From: Flaccisagitta enflata
Lineage: Eukaryota > Chaetognatha > Sagittoidea > Aphragmophora
Assembly: GCA_965153355.1 (NCBI GenBank)
Contig: OZ231127.1
Span: 19,282,001 to 19,346,000 of the forward strand
Direction: 5' to 3'
Length of the DNA stretch: 64,000 bases
A program made the position numbers and the translations under genes. Shown in pieces: positions 41,750 through 54,620 of the stretch (the first letter of the stretch is position 1; every line of letters starts with the position of its first letter). The notes beneath the pieces are model-generated. The model was not told where the DNA came from, did no database searches, and was given only the letters and a program-made list of their open reading frames with translations.

Positions 41750-44700
41750 GGGTTGAGTCACCTGAGACACTCAGAAAACCCAGCTTATTTCAGACCTAAG
41801 GTCCCATCCATAAGGAGATCACCATCCAATACAGCAACCGAGCCACCTTAAAAATGTTGCCAGAACATGGGTGTGGTCTGATAAAGTGAAGAACAGCAAC
41901 AAGAGGGGCTAGCGGGGTTGAAACATGTGTTGAAGCTATTTCACTTGTCACCCCAAGATGATCTCTGATTTACTCCTAAGAAGCCCTATATGTATATATA
42001 AGTAGATTATAAGGGGTCTACAGTCAAATTGAGGTGTTGATCTGGGGAAAGACCAAAACAGGCTTAACATGCAAGTCAACCCCGCTAGCCCCTCTTGTCA
42101 CTTGTTTCTCCTTTTGTAGAATGCACCTAAGTGCTGAGAAAATTTGTTGGGTGGCTCAATTGGTGGAGTGGGTCAACAGTCATGTCAAATGCTGGGCTCA
42201 TCTTGCGATGTCTTGAATGGCTGGGCTTTGGTGGGCAAATGTGTTAGGTTTTCAGAGTGTCTCTTTGAGGCAAAGAGCCTTGATATCCAGTGACTTGACC
42301 CTAAGCCTCTAAAATCCTCAACCTTGGAATCTGTACCATCACTAAATCACTTAATCATCATATCGTTTTTTGTCTGTCTCTATCTCTATCCTCATTTTTT
42401 GTCTGTCTCTATCTCTGTCCTCATTTTTTGTCTGTCTCTATCTCTATCCTCATTTTCTGTCTGTCTCCATCTCAATCCTTATTATCTGTCTCTCTTCAAC
42501 TCTATCTTAGTTTTCTGTCTGTCTCCATCTTAATCCTCATTTTTTGTCTGTCTCTATATAGAGATGGAGACAGATAGAAAATAAAGATAGAGATGGAGAC
42601 AGATAGAAAATGAGGATTGAGATGGAGACAAACAAAAAAAGAGGAAAAAGTGGGAGACAGACAGAAAATGAAAAAAAGATGGAGACAGACCAATGAGATG
42701 GGCAAGCTTGAACTAACTCTTCTGTCCTTGATATTGGAATTCGTGTGAATTGTGATGGTTGAGCCAAAAAGAAAATGGTATCAAACCAAGACCCTCATAC
42801 CCAGGTTCACATCCTCCACCCTTAAAACCAAGGCCCTTAACCCCAGTGCACTTCAAAGTCAGTCCCATGAGGAGATCACCATCCAATACAGCAACCGAGC
42901 CACCTCAAAAATGTTGCCAGAACATGGGTGTGGTCTGATTAAGTGAAGAACAGCAACAAGAGGGGCTAGCGGGGTTGAAACATGTGTTGAAGCTATTTCA
43001 CTTGTCACCCCAAGATGATCTCTGATTTACTCCTAAGAAGCCTTATATGTATATATAAGTAGATTATAAGGGGTCTACAGTCAAAGTGAGGTGTTGATCT
43101 GGGGAAAGACCAAAACAGGCTTAACATGCAAGTCAACCCCGCTAGCCCCTCTTGTCACTTGTTACTCCTTTTGTAGAATGCACCTAAGTGCTCAGAAAAT
43201 TTGTTAGGTGGCTCAATTGGTGGAGTGGGTCAACAGTCATGTCAAATGCTGGGCTCATCTTGCGATGTCTTGAATGGCTGGGCTTTGGTGGGCAAATGTG
43301 TTAGGTTTTCAGAGTGACTCTTTGAGGCAAAGAGCCTTGATAGCCAGTGACTTGACCCTAAGCCTCTAAAATCCTCAACCTTGGAATCTGTACCATCACA
43401 AAATCACTTAATCATCATATCGTTTTTTGTCTGTCTCTATCTCTATCCTCATTTTTTGTCTGTCTCTATCATTATCCTCCTTTTTTGTCTGTCTCTATCT
43501 CTATCCTCATTTTCTGTCTGTCTCCATCTCAATCCTTATTATCTGTCTCTCTTCAACTCTATCTTAGTTTTCTGTCTGTCTCCATCTTAATCCTCATTTT
43601 TTGTCTGTCTCTATATAGAGATGGAGACAGATAGAAAATAAAGATAGAGATGGAGACAGATAGAAAATGAGGATTGAGATGGAGACAAACAAAAAAAGAG
43701 GAAAAAGTGGGAGACAGACAGAAAATGAAAAAAAGATGGAGACAGACCAATGAGATGGGCAAGCTTGAACTAACTCTTCTGTCCTTGATATTGGAATTCG
43801 TGTGAATTGTGATGGTTGAGCCAAAAAGAAAATGGTATCAAACCAAGACCCTCATACCCAGGTTCACATCCTCCACCCTTAAAACCAAGGCCCTTAACCC
43901 CAGTGCACTTCAAAGTCAGTCCCATGAGGAGATCACCATCCAATGCAGCAACCGAGCCACCTCAAAAATGTTGCCAGAACATGGGTGTGTTCTGATTAAG
44001 TGAAGAACAGCAACAAGAGGGGCTAGCGGGGTTGAAACATGTGTTAAAGCTATTTCACTTGTCACCCCAAGATGATCTCTGATTTACTCCTAAGAAGCCT
44101 TATATGTATATATAAGTAGATTATAAGGGGTCTACAGTCAAATTGAGGTGTTGATCTGGGAAAGACCAAAACAGGCTTAACATGCAAGTCAACCCCGCTA
44201 GCCCCTCTTGTCACTTGTTTCTCCTTTTGTAGAATGCACCTAAGTGCTGAGAAAATTTGTTGGGTGGCTCAATTGGTGGAGTGGGTCAACAGTCATGTCA
44301 AATGCTGGGCTCATCTTGCGATGTCTTGAATGGCTGGGCTTTGGTGGGCAAATGTGTTAGGTTTTCAGAGTGTCTCTTTGAGGCAAAGAGCCTTGATAGC
44401 CAGTGACTTGACCCTAAGCCTCTAAAATCCTCAACCTTGGAATCTGTACCATCACTAAATCACTTAATCATCATATTGTTTTTTGTCTGTCTCTATCTCT
44501 ATCCTCATTTTTTGTCTGTCTCTATCTCTATCCTCATTTTTTGTCTGTCTCTATCTCTATCCTCATTTTCTGTCTGTCTCCATCTTTATCCTTATCATCT
44601 GTCTCTCTTCAACTCTATCTTAGTTTTCTGTCTGTCTCCATCTTAATCCTCATTTTTTGTCTGTCTCCATATAGAGATGGAGACAGATAGAAAATAAAGA

Positions 44701-46830
44701 TAGAGATGGAGACAGATAGAAAATAAGGATTAAGATAGAGACAAACAAAAAAAGAGGAAAAAGTGGGAGACAGACAGAAAATGAAAAAAAGATGGAGACA
44801 GACCAATGAGATGGGCAAGCTTGAACTAACTCTTCTGCCCTTGATATTGGAATTAGTGTGAATTGTGATGGTTGAGCCAAAAAGAAAATGGTATCAAACC
44901 AAGACCCTCATACCCAGGTTCACATCCTCCACCCTTAAAACCAAGGCCCTTAACCCCAGTGCACTTCAAAGTCAGTCCCATGAGGAGATCACCATCCAAT
45001 ACAGCAACTGAGCCACCTCAAAAATGTTGCCAGAACATGGGTGTGTTGATATAGTGAAGAACAGCAACAAGAGGGGCTAGCGGGGTTGAAATATGTGTTA
45101 AAGCTATTTCACTTGTCACCCCAAGAAGATCTCTGATTTACTCCTAAGAAGCCCTATATGTATATATAAGTAGATTATAAGGGGGTCTACAGTCAAATTG
45201 AGGTGTTGATCTGGGGAAAGACCAAAACCGGCTTAACATGCAAGTCAACCCCGCTAGCCCCTCTTGTCACTTGTTTCTCCTTTAGTAGAATGCACCTAAG
45301 TGCTGAGAACATTTGTTGGGTGACTCAATTGGTGGAGTGGGTCAACAGTCAAGTCAAATGCTGGGCTCATCTTGCGATGTCTTGAATGGCTGCGCTTGGG
45401 TCGGTGAAATGTGTTAGAATTTCCGAGTGTCTCTTTGAGGCAAAGAGCCTTGATATCCAATGACTTGACCCTTAGCCTCTAAAACCCTCAACCCCAGTAC
45501 ACCTTAGAATCTGTACCATCACTAAATCACTTCATCATCAAATCATTTTTTGTCTGTCTCTATCTCTATCCTCATTTTCTGTCTGTCTCCATCTTTTTCC
45601 TTATCATCTGTCTCTCTTCATCTCTATCTTAGTTTTCTGTCTGTCTACATCTTAATCCTCATTTTTTGTCTGTCTCCATATAGACATGGAGACAGATAGA
45701 AAATAAAGATAGATATGGAGACAGATAGAAAATGAGGATTGAGATGGAGCCAAACAAAAAAGAGGAAAAAATGGGAGACAGACAGAAAATAAAAAAAAGA
45801 TAGAAACAGACCAATGAGATGGGCAAGCTTGAACTAACTCTTCTGCCCTTGATATTAGAATTAGTGTGAATTGTGATGGTTGAGCCAAAAAGAAAATGGT
45901 ATCAAACCAAGACCCTCATACCCAGGTTCACATCCTCTACCCTTAACCCCAGGACCCTTAACCCCAGTCCCATGAGGAGATCACTATCCAAGACAGCAAC
46001 TGAGCCACCTCAAAAATGTTGCCAGAACATGGGTGTGTTCTGATAATTTGAAGAACAGCAACAAGAGGGGCTAGCGGGGTTGAAACACGTTTTAAAGCTA
46101 TTTCACTTGTCACCCCAAGATGATCTCTGATTTACTCTTAAGAAGCCCTATATGTATAAATAAGTAGATTATAAGGGGTCTACAGTCAAATTGAGGTGTT
46201 GATCTGGGGAAAGACCAAAACAGGCCTAACATGCAAGTCAACTCCGCTAGCCCCTCTTGTCACTTGTTTCTCCTTTAGTAGAAAGCACCTAAGTGCTGAG
46301 AAAATTTTTTGGGTGACTCAATTGGTGTTGTGGGTCATCAGTCATGTCTGTTGCTGGGCTCATCTTGCGATTACCTTGAATGGCTTTGGAATGGGATAAG
46401 TGCTGGGTTTTTAAAATGTCTCTTTGAGGCAAAGAGCCTTGATATCTTGTGACACAACCCTTAGCCTCCAAGACCCTCAATCCCAGTGCACCAAAGAACC
46501 TATACCATCACTAAATGTTTTTATACTGGCTCTTTGCTAACTATTGCATCTAGCCACTCTGCTAAGGATAGGCCCCAGTAATGTCAATGGAGTGTGCTTC
46601 AATACTTTCAACCTCAATGTGCCTCATTTTTTGTTTGTCTCTATCTCTATCCTCATTTTCTGTCTGTCTCCATCTTTATTCCTATTATCTGTCTGTCTCT
46701 ATCTCTGTATTTTTCATCCATCTGTCTCCATCTTAATCCTCATTTTTTGTTTGTCTCCATGTACGGATGGAGACAGAGAATAAAGATAGAGATGGAGACA
46801 GACAGAAAACTAGGATAGTAATGGAGACAA
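41750..46830. repeat. tandem array of about five 1.06-kb units
   Basis: The marker GATCACCATCCAATACAG or its variants recurs near 41820, 42876, 43931, 44987 and, diverged, 45978, so the period is about 1056 bases, with a shorter last unit. Each unit holds a roughly 200-base element whose ends are CAAGAGGGGCTAGCGGGGTT and the inverse AACCCCGCTAGCCCCTCTTG (first seen 41898-42097), a GTCTGTCTCTATCTCTATCC block and its inverse meeting at a TATATAGAGA centre, and CTTGGTTTGATACC on the minus strand, which resembles a pol III B box. The middle units are nearly identical, pointing to recent amplification or homogenisation. Confidence 0.85.
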
Positions 46831-46838
46831 ATAAAAAA

Positions 46839-47280
46839 TAGTCGCAAAAGCGTTAGATGGTCAGCGGTACCCGTTGCCCCTTAGTGAGTGTATGAGGGTG
46901 TGAGATGGTAAGAGGGGCAGCGGCCCCGAAGGAGCCGATGACCTATGCTGTTTTTATTTGAGCCTGGAGGCTGGAATCAGGGCCTTGAAGCTGGGATTTG
47001 AGCTTAGAGGCAGGGATTTGAGCCTCTTGGCTGAGATTTGAGCCTCGAGACTGGGATTTGAGCCTCAAGGTTGGAATTGGAGCCTCAAGGCTGGGATTTG
47101 GGCCTTGAGGCTGGGATTTGGGCCTTGAGGCTGGGATTTGGGCCTTGAGGCTGGGATTTGGCTCTCGAGGCTGAAAGCGGGGGGGGGGGGAAGGAGGAGA
47201 AGGAGAAGAAGAAGAAGAAGGAGGAGAAATTTGCCCTGTGTGAAAGCATAGGTCATCGGCCCCTTCGGGGCCGCTGCCCA
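46839..47280. mobile_element. composite hairpin/minisatellite element, copy 2
   Basis: Starts TAGTCGCAAAAGCGTTAGAT, then GGTCAGCGGTACCCGTTGCC. GGGGCAGCGGCCCCGAAGGA leads into CCGATGACCTATGCT. About ten units of the 20-base GGCTGGGATTTGGGCCTTGA minisatellite follow. The copy closes with AGCATAGGTCATCGGCCCC, TTCG, GGGGCCGCTGCCC, the inverse of the earlier segment. The GC stem with a TTCG loop would form an unusually stable RNA hairpin. Copy 3 (49670-50177) lies inverted 2.4 kb away. Confidence 0.7.
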
Positions 47281-47783
47281 ATGAGGAAAAAGTGGGAGAC
47301 AGACAGAAAATAAGAAAAAGATAGAGACAAACCGAAAATGGGGATAAAAAGGAGACAGACAGAAAATGAGGACAAAGATTGAGACAGGCCGAAAATAAAA
47401 ATATTGATGGGGACAGACAGAAAACAAGGATAAAGATGGAGACAAACAGAAAATTAGGATGAGGATAGAGACAAACAGAAAATAAGGATAAAGATGGAGA
47501 CATATGAAAAATAAGAATAGAGGGAAAGTGACCTCTGGGCAACAGAGCAACCTAGCCCCTGCCACTTGAACTCATTTTCAGTGCTCATCAGTGCCTGAGA
47601 CAGAAGGAAAACTTTTTTGAGTCATATGGCAAATGGAAAGAAATCTGATTGTAGTCACCATGGAGACGTCTAAAAAATATCCAAAGAGCCGCCCGGAAAA
47701 CTTGGACTTAGCATATTCATCCCTCGGTATTTCACTCCATTTTTTGAGCGGCTCAATAGCGAGAAATCCTACTTGGGTTTTTC

Positions 47784-47890
47784 TTAAGAAAATCTCAGCC
47801 TATAGAATGCTTAGCAATGTGCTTAAATTTTGCTAGTATCTGAGGCTGGGCATGCTTATAAACGAGGTGCTTATAAAAAAAATAAGTGTA
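47784..47890. mobile_element. TA-flanked TIR element, truncated copy 3
   Basis: AATCTCAGCCTATAG, GCTTAGCAATGTGCTTAAAT and TAAACGAGGTGCTTATAAAA match one end of the 19229-19937 element in inverse orientation, ending AAGTGTA. Only about 100 bases remain. Confidence 0.55.
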
Positions 47891-47913
47891 CTATGATTTA
47901 TCATTCAGAATAC

Positions 47914-48118
47914 CATGACATTCTTGAACTGTAGACGCGCAGTTAATAGGCCGCGATTCGTCGTTGGTTATCGCCCCTCCACAATCACGTTTGGCGCCTG
48001 CATTCGCACCCTCCTCGCATTCGTGACATTTTAGCGGGTCTTCGTTGTTGTTGTTGAGGCATTTTGCATAATCTCCGATATCTTCCCCGGGTGGGTCCCG
48101 TGATGTTGAACTTAAGAA
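47914..48118 (-). CDS. possible cysteine-rich (Ly6/uPAR-like) exon
   Basis: One minus-strand frame contains DYAKCLNNNNEDPLKCHECE followed by cysteines in RDCGGA, INCAS and QECHG. A C-x2-C pair plus further spaced cysteines is the pattern of an LU (Ly6/uPAR) domain. A possible donor (CATG|GTATTC) lies at 47913. No convincing acceptor is seen, because the 48127-48748 transposon begins just upstream, possibly interrupting the exon. No signal peptide or partner exon was found, so it may be a dead fragment. Confidence 0.3.
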
Positions 48119-48126
48119 CTGCTCCA

Positions 48127-48748
48127 GGCTTACGTGTAGGAGAGGACCGGACTTTTTTTAGCGTTTTTAACGAGTTTTTTTTTCACGAAAATTTCAAATC
48201 TGAAACAAGAGAACAATTTAGGTCATTGATCCGAGCCCATACCAAACCCCTACCCCTACACCCACCCCTACCCCTACACCCACCCCTACCCCTAAACCCA
48301 CTACCTAACCCTAAACCCACCCCTAACCCTAAACCCACCTAACCCTAAACCACCCTAACCTACCTAAACCCACCCCTACCCTTAAAAACTCACCCTAAAC
48401 CCACCCCTACCTCTAACCCTAAACCTACCCTAACCCCACCCCTAACCCTAAACTTCACTTAACCTAAACCACTCTACCCTAAAACAACCTAACCTAAATT
48501 ACCACCTACCACCCTAAGCCTTACCTAAGCCCACTACCCTCCTTCACCCCTAACCCTAAAGGTTAGGTTAGGTGTGTTTAGGTAGGGGAATGTAGTGTGA
48601 ATGTGTAGGGTGGGTGTAGGGGTAGGGGTTTGGTATGGGCTCGGATCATTGACCTAAATTGTTCTCTTGTTTCAGATTTGAAATTTTCGTGAAAAAAAAA
48701 CTCGTTAAAAACGCTAAAAAAAGTCCGGTCCTCTCCTACACGTAGACC
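48127..48748. mobile_element. TIR element filled with telomere-like CCCTAA repeats, 8-bp TSD
   Basis: The 135-base terminal inverted repeats start GGCTTACGTGTAGGAGAGGA on the left and GGTCTACGTGTAGGAGAGGA on the right (read inward). They are flanked by the perfect 8-base direct repeat CTGCTCCA (48119-48126, 48749-48756). An 8-base duplication fits hAT or similar superfamilies. Between the TIRs, 48243-48610 consists of CCCTAAACCCACCCCTAACC-type DNA, close to the animal telomere repeat on one strand, with a short inverse segment near the right side. Confidence 0.8.
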
Positions 48749-49152
48749 CTGCTCCATTCCGCCAATAGACAACCGTCATAGCAGGCCCTGAGTACAAGGA
48801 TTAAAGAATTCTTATCAATATTAGAACTAATGACTAATGAGGAGAAAGGGATAGATTCAATTCCAGTCTTCATGGACGAGCGTCAAAACTAAAGACGTCG
48901 CTTGCCAACGGAAGACGCTTCTAGGGCGTGGAAACTCGCAGACGGTCATCGGAAAGGAAAAGAATTACTAGGAAGACGAAAACGATTACACGAAAACGGC
49001 AAGGATTACATGGAAAATGTCGAAAATGACCAAGAAGCTTAAAAGGCGAAGAAATCTGTTAAATTACGCCTGATTTTTTTGGCACAATTCTTTTAGCGTC
49101 GATGCGGGAAGCGATGGGTAGGTGTCGTGTTGGGCGGAAAAATTGGCCTTTT

Positions 49153-49445
<293 letters not shown>

Positions 49446-49669
49446 AATCACAGACAGACAGACTGAGTGATAGACAGAGGAGAAGAAACACCGTCCAATA
49501 AAGGAAAGGCAATGTAAAAAAACACTTCTAAAACTTTAGATGCGTCCATCGTCCATGTAGGTATCACCATCAATTCGTCCATCCCATATCCCCGCCTTGG
49601 CCAGTCTATGCATTCACACTTATTCGGTGCCCCACATGGCAAAAGTTGGTTTTTCTTTTCAACCTTTTT

Positions 49670-50177
49670 GGGCAGCGGCCCCGAAGGGGCCGATGACCTA
49701 TGCTTTCACACAGGGGAAATTTCTCCTTCTCCTCCTCCTTCTTCTTCTACGTACCCCCCCCCCCTCCTTGAGACCCAAATCCTAGCCTTGAGGCTCAAAT
49801 CCTAGCCTCGAGCTTCAAATTGCAGTCTCCAGGCTTAAATCCTAGTCTTGAGGCTCAAATCCCAGCCTCGAAGCTCAAATCCCAGCCTTTAGGCTCAAAT
49901 CCAAGCCTTGAGGCTCAAATCCCAGCCTCGAAGCTCAAATCCCAGCCTTTAGGCTCGAATCCAAGCCTTGAGGCTCAAATCCCGGCCTCAAGGCTCAAAT
50001 CCCAGCCTCCAGGCTCAAATCCCAGCTTCAAGGCCCCAATTCCAGCCTTAAGGCTCAAATAAAAACAGCATAGGTCATCGGCCCCTTCGGGGCCGCTGCC
50101 CCTCTAACTAGCTCACACTTACAAACATTCACAAAGGGGCAACGGGTACCGCTGACCATCTAACGCTTTTGCGACTA
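49670..50177. mobile_element. composite hairpin/minisatellite element, copy 3 (inverted)
   Basis: The reverse complement of copy 2 in order and content: GGGCAGCGGCCCCGAAGGGG, then about 14 GCCTTGAGGCTCAAATCCCA units, then CATAGGTCATCGGCCCC-TTCG-GGGGCCGCTGCCC, closing with CCATCTAACGCTTTTGCGAC. It is followed by five copies of GGGTGGCTATTA (50180-50235). A solo end lies at 52265-52374. Confidence 0.7.
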
Positions 50178-50422
50178 TTAGGGTGGCTATTAGGGTGGCT
50201 ATTAGGGTGGCTATTAGGGTGGCTATTAGGGTGGCTTGATTTATAACCCTTATTTTTTTTTATTGAAAATCTTTCATCTTCCGTTTTTTAGCAAATTGTT
50301 TTAATCTAAGGTTTAATTTGCATAATGCAATGGGATAAAACAATAATCTGGAAATCTTTAAATTAGCTATTACCAATAAAGGTGGCTAATCGCCTGAGGA
50401 AAAAAATTGTAAATGCTGGGAG

Positions 50423-50545
<123 letters not shown>

Positions 50546-50579
50546 GAAAGGAGCACTATGTCTAGACTTATTGATTATA

Positions 50580-51101
50580 TAAGTTTTGTTTTGTATAGTT
50601 TTAAGGTGCAAGAATCAATATCCGATCATTAAAAAATATTTCATCTGGCACTTTTTGAAAAAAATCAAAAATTAACAATTTATTATCTTATTTTGTATGC
50701 AGAATTAACTAGGTAAGTAGAAAATATTTTTTGACAGTATTTTTGAATTCCTAATGTAATTTCCTTTCATTTGATAGGTCGCACTGTATATTTTCATGAA
50801 AAAATAAAATCTTTAATTTTTAAGCTACCGTTACTAATCTTTAACGGTAGCTTAAAAATTGAAATTTTTATTTTTTAATGAAAATATACAGTGCGACCTA
50901 TCAAATGAAAAGAAATTACACCAGGAATTCAAAAATACATCAAAAAATATTTTCTACTTACCTAGTTCATTCTGCATGCAAAATAAGATGTTAGATTGTT
51001 AATTTTTGATTTTTTTCAAAAAGTGCCATACGAAATATTTTTTAATGATTGGATATTGATTTCTACACCTTAAAACTATACAAAACAATAAAAAAACTTA
51101 C
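50580..51101. mobile_element. large foldback element, 250-base arms
   Basis: From ATAAGTTTTGTTTTGTATAG on the left to the inverse near 51101, the two arms match along nearly their full length. They meet at TAAGCTACCGTTA and TAACGGTAGCTTA (50821-50833, 50842-50854) around an 8-base centre. It is AT-rich and non-coding. The arms differ by scattered substitutions and small indels. The flanking 51102-51780 holds nothing that I recognise. Confidence 0.8.
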
Positions 51102-51787
51102 AGTAATCCAAAAATCGTCCTGGCGGTTCCTAGAATGCATAGTGGCAAGAGCAAGCAGGGTGAAAATGCGAGTGATTTGAAAGCTAGCAGCTATCATATT
51201 GACTCTTTTTTCATGCTACATAGAGCCCGAATTTAGGATCAATAAAAAAAATTTATCATAGGGAAAAATGCAAAACAATGAAAAAAAATGAAAAAAGATT
51301 TAATGATCATAGATCCAAAACTATTGATCACACACAATTTAGCTTGGCGTTATCTGAAAGAGGAGAATTAGCTCTTTCCTAGCTGTTAATTTCATGCATA
51401 GTCCCATTCGGCCGAAAAAAAAACATCAACTTCCTCAAACTCCTCATGAGAAAAAGGTATTCTTCGTTTTTTTTCCATATTTATTTTACTATTGATAGAA
51501 TGGTTAAACTGCCTTTTAGTAAGCTCTTTCATATATATAGATATTTCAATATGACGCACTGAAATTAAAGTAAAAAGAATTTACCCAGAGAATAAAGTTA
51601 CAATTCACTTTATCATTTTTGCTCAGGTCAATGCTTGTGCTTATTTTTTTGTACTTAAATATGTAAACTTACATGAGAAAACCAATCTGTCACTGTCAAA
51701 TGACAAACATGCTAAAAGATAGAAGGAAATTCGATTCTGATGAGACTAAAAAGTGAAAAAAATAGTGACAATCATTTCAGTAACTGC

Positions 51788-51932
51788 ACACTGAAAATTT
51801 TAAATTTGCATAAAAAATCCAAATATCATTAAAATAAGAACATGGCGCCCTCAGTTTATGTTTTAGGAATCGCGCTATGTTCTTGTTTTGTTGATATTTT
51901 GATTTTCTATGCAAATTTAAAATTTTCAATGA
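51788..51932. mobile_element. short foldback MITE-like element
   Basis: CACTGAAAATTTTAAATTTG is answered by AAATTTAAAATTTTCAATG, with AAGAACATGG and CTATGTTCTT in the middle. It has the same plan as 60858-61022. From 51933 to 54700 no gene is supported, apart from a solo end of the composite element at 52265-52374. Confidence 0.55.
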
Positions 51933-52639
51933 GCTATGGTAGATTGACAAAAGAAGTTTTCTATTGTATTTCGCATATTTTTTCAGCTGTAAAATAAAGG
52001 ATTGGGGTTTAAAACTGGCATACGCAAGTCAATTCATGCAAAATATGGCTGTTGACAGTTTAATTGAAAACATAAAAGCAAAAATGGTCATTAAATTTCA
52101 TTTTACAAATTTTATGACTTATCTAGCTCGGGTAGCAAATTCTATGGTAATTTTCAGTGCGTCATATGTTCTTACAAACATCATAGTTTTCTAAAATAAA
52201 AAATTGTCTATATAAGATTTTGCTGATTTCTGGGATTTGGTTGGGAACTTTAGAGCAAAAACAATAGTCGCAAAAACGTTGCATGATCAGCAGTACCCGA
52301 TGCCCCTAGGTTAATTTTCATAAGGTTGTGATGGTGAAAGGGGCAGCGACTCCGGAGGGGCAGATGACCTATGATTTCACCGAGGATCTATCGCTACCGG
52401 TCGAAGTGATTACACTAATAAGTGATAACAGTCGAAACGCCAAGAGACTCTGTCTGTTCTTATATGTATCAATAACATAATGCTAAAGCCCCATCAGCTA
52501 TGAAATCATGCAAAATCACCTCGGACGAGTTGTCACTGGTCGCCGTTGGTCCACCCTGTTCGGGCGAGCAGTACCCGCCTTTAAAAACACTCACAAAACC
52601 GCAGCATCTTAAATGCGCGTTTTTTAACTCATTTTTCAA

Positions 52640-52800
<161 letters not shown>

Positions 52801-53092
52801 TTTATCTTTCTCAAAACAATATCTCCACTGTCCACCCACTGTCTGGACACACACACATAGGCAGACAATTTGCTTAATGTTCGTATACATTATCACTTTA
52901 CAAGATGTGGTTATCGCCATAAACCAAAAGCAGTACGGCTAAGCTCAAATAAACAACACGTTAGGGATCTATTTTTTCTCTTAGTCTTACCTCTTTATTT
53001 ACATTTGACTCTGATTCACGTTTGTTATTTATTAAAAACGACTTCAACAAAAAAATGCCACAATCCAACGCAAGCAGGACGAGGTAATTTTT

Positions 53093-54620
53093 AGGTGCGC
53101 CATAGCACCTCTATAAGAGGCTTTGTCTGTTGGTCGGTCGGTTGGTCGGTCGGTCGGTCGGTCTGTAACGCTCGAGTTGAAAATCTCAAAAAGAAGCAAA
53201 AATCACTGGAAATGATTCAGAAATAGGCTAGGATGATTTTTAGATGCGCCATAGCATCTCTATAAGAAGCTCTGTTCATCCGTCCGTCTGTCCGTCGGTG
53301 ACGCTCGAATGAAAAATCGCTAAAAATGTTTGAAATCAATAGAAAACTCATTTCGTTCATCATAAATGATACTAATATATCATAAATGATATATATCATA
53401 TCATATATTATATATATCATCATACATATCGTACATATCATATATATCATACATATCATATATATCATACATATCATATATATCATATATCATATCATAT
53501 ATCATATATCATATATCATATATCATATATATCATATTTATCATACATATCATATATATCATATATCATATATCATATCATATATCATATCATATATCAT
53601 ATCATATATCATATCATATATCATATCATATATCATATCATATATCATATCATATATCATATCATATATCATATATATCATATCATATATATCATATCAT
53701 ATATCTAATATATCATATCATATACGAATAGGTTATATCATATCATATATCATATCATATATCATATCATATATCATATCATATATCATATCATCATATC
53801 ATATATCATATATATCATATCATATATCATATATCATACATCATATCATATATCATATATCATATATATATCATATCATATATCATATATCATATCATAT
53901 ATCATATCATATCATATATCATATTATATATCATATCATATATCATATCATATATCATATCATATATCATATCATATATGTCATATATCGTATCATATAT
54001 CATATCATATATATCATATCATATATATCATATCATATATCATATCATATATCATATCATATATCATATCATATCATATATCGTATCATATATCGTATCA
54101 TATATCGTATCATATATATCATATCATATATATCATATCATATATATCATATCATATATATCATATCATATATCATATCATATATCATATCATATATCAT
54201 ATCATATATCATATCATATATATCATATATATCATATATATCATATATATCATAAATGATACTAATATAATCAGCTACGATTAGGTCATATAGGTCGGAT
54301 AGGTCTGGTGATAAGTCGGATAAGTCTTAGGATAGGTCTGATAGAGCTGGGGATAGGTCTGATAGAGCTGGTGATAGGTCTGATAGAGCTTGGGAAAGGT
54401 CTGATAGAGCACGGGAGAGGCCTGATAGAGCTCGGGATAGGTCTTATAGAGCTAGGAATGGTCTGATAGAGCTAGGGGTAGGTCTGATGGAGCTAGGGAT
54501 AGCTATGGATTAATAATGCCCGGCGGGTTTGGTCTGATAGAGCTAGGAATGGTCTGATAGAGCTAGGGATAGGTCTGATGGAGCTAGGGATAGCTATGAA
54601 TAAATAACGCTCGGCGCACC
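53093..54620 (+). mobile_element. covarying-hairpin TIR element G, with nested copy H
   Basis: TTTTT then the hairpin AGGTGC-GCCATA-GCACCT (53093-53110), CTATAAGAGGCTTTGTC and a GGTCGGTCGGTTGG tract. The far end GGCGCACC (54613-54620) is the inverse of this copy's arm over 8 bases. It is followed by GTGTATCCGGCCTTGTT, the tail also seen in F. A second hairpin, AGATGC-GCCATA-GCATCT (53242-53259, copy H), starts 132 bases after the first and has its own CTATAAGAAGCTCTG. The cargo is the ATATCATATC array (53380-54260) and an AGGTCTGATAGAGCTAGGGA minisatellite (54290-54600). It ends about 40 bases before the probable first visible exon region of the oxysterol-binding gene. Confidence 0.55.
53380..54260. 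repeat. ATATCATATC array, about 880 bases
   Basis: A nearly self-complementary ATCAT/ATATC repeat capable of extensive cruciform pairing. The Ile/Tyr/His/Ser frame is an artefact. Confidence 0.95.

Noticed and set aside
42324-45054. Repeated 60-80-codon frames rich in FLSVSI and similar
   Set aside because: They recur with the 1.06-kb tandem unit and translate the GTCTGTCTCTATCTC repeat; no start or domain support.
53386-54255. 289-codon Ile/Tyr/His/Ser frame
   Set aside because: Product of the ATATCATATC array.
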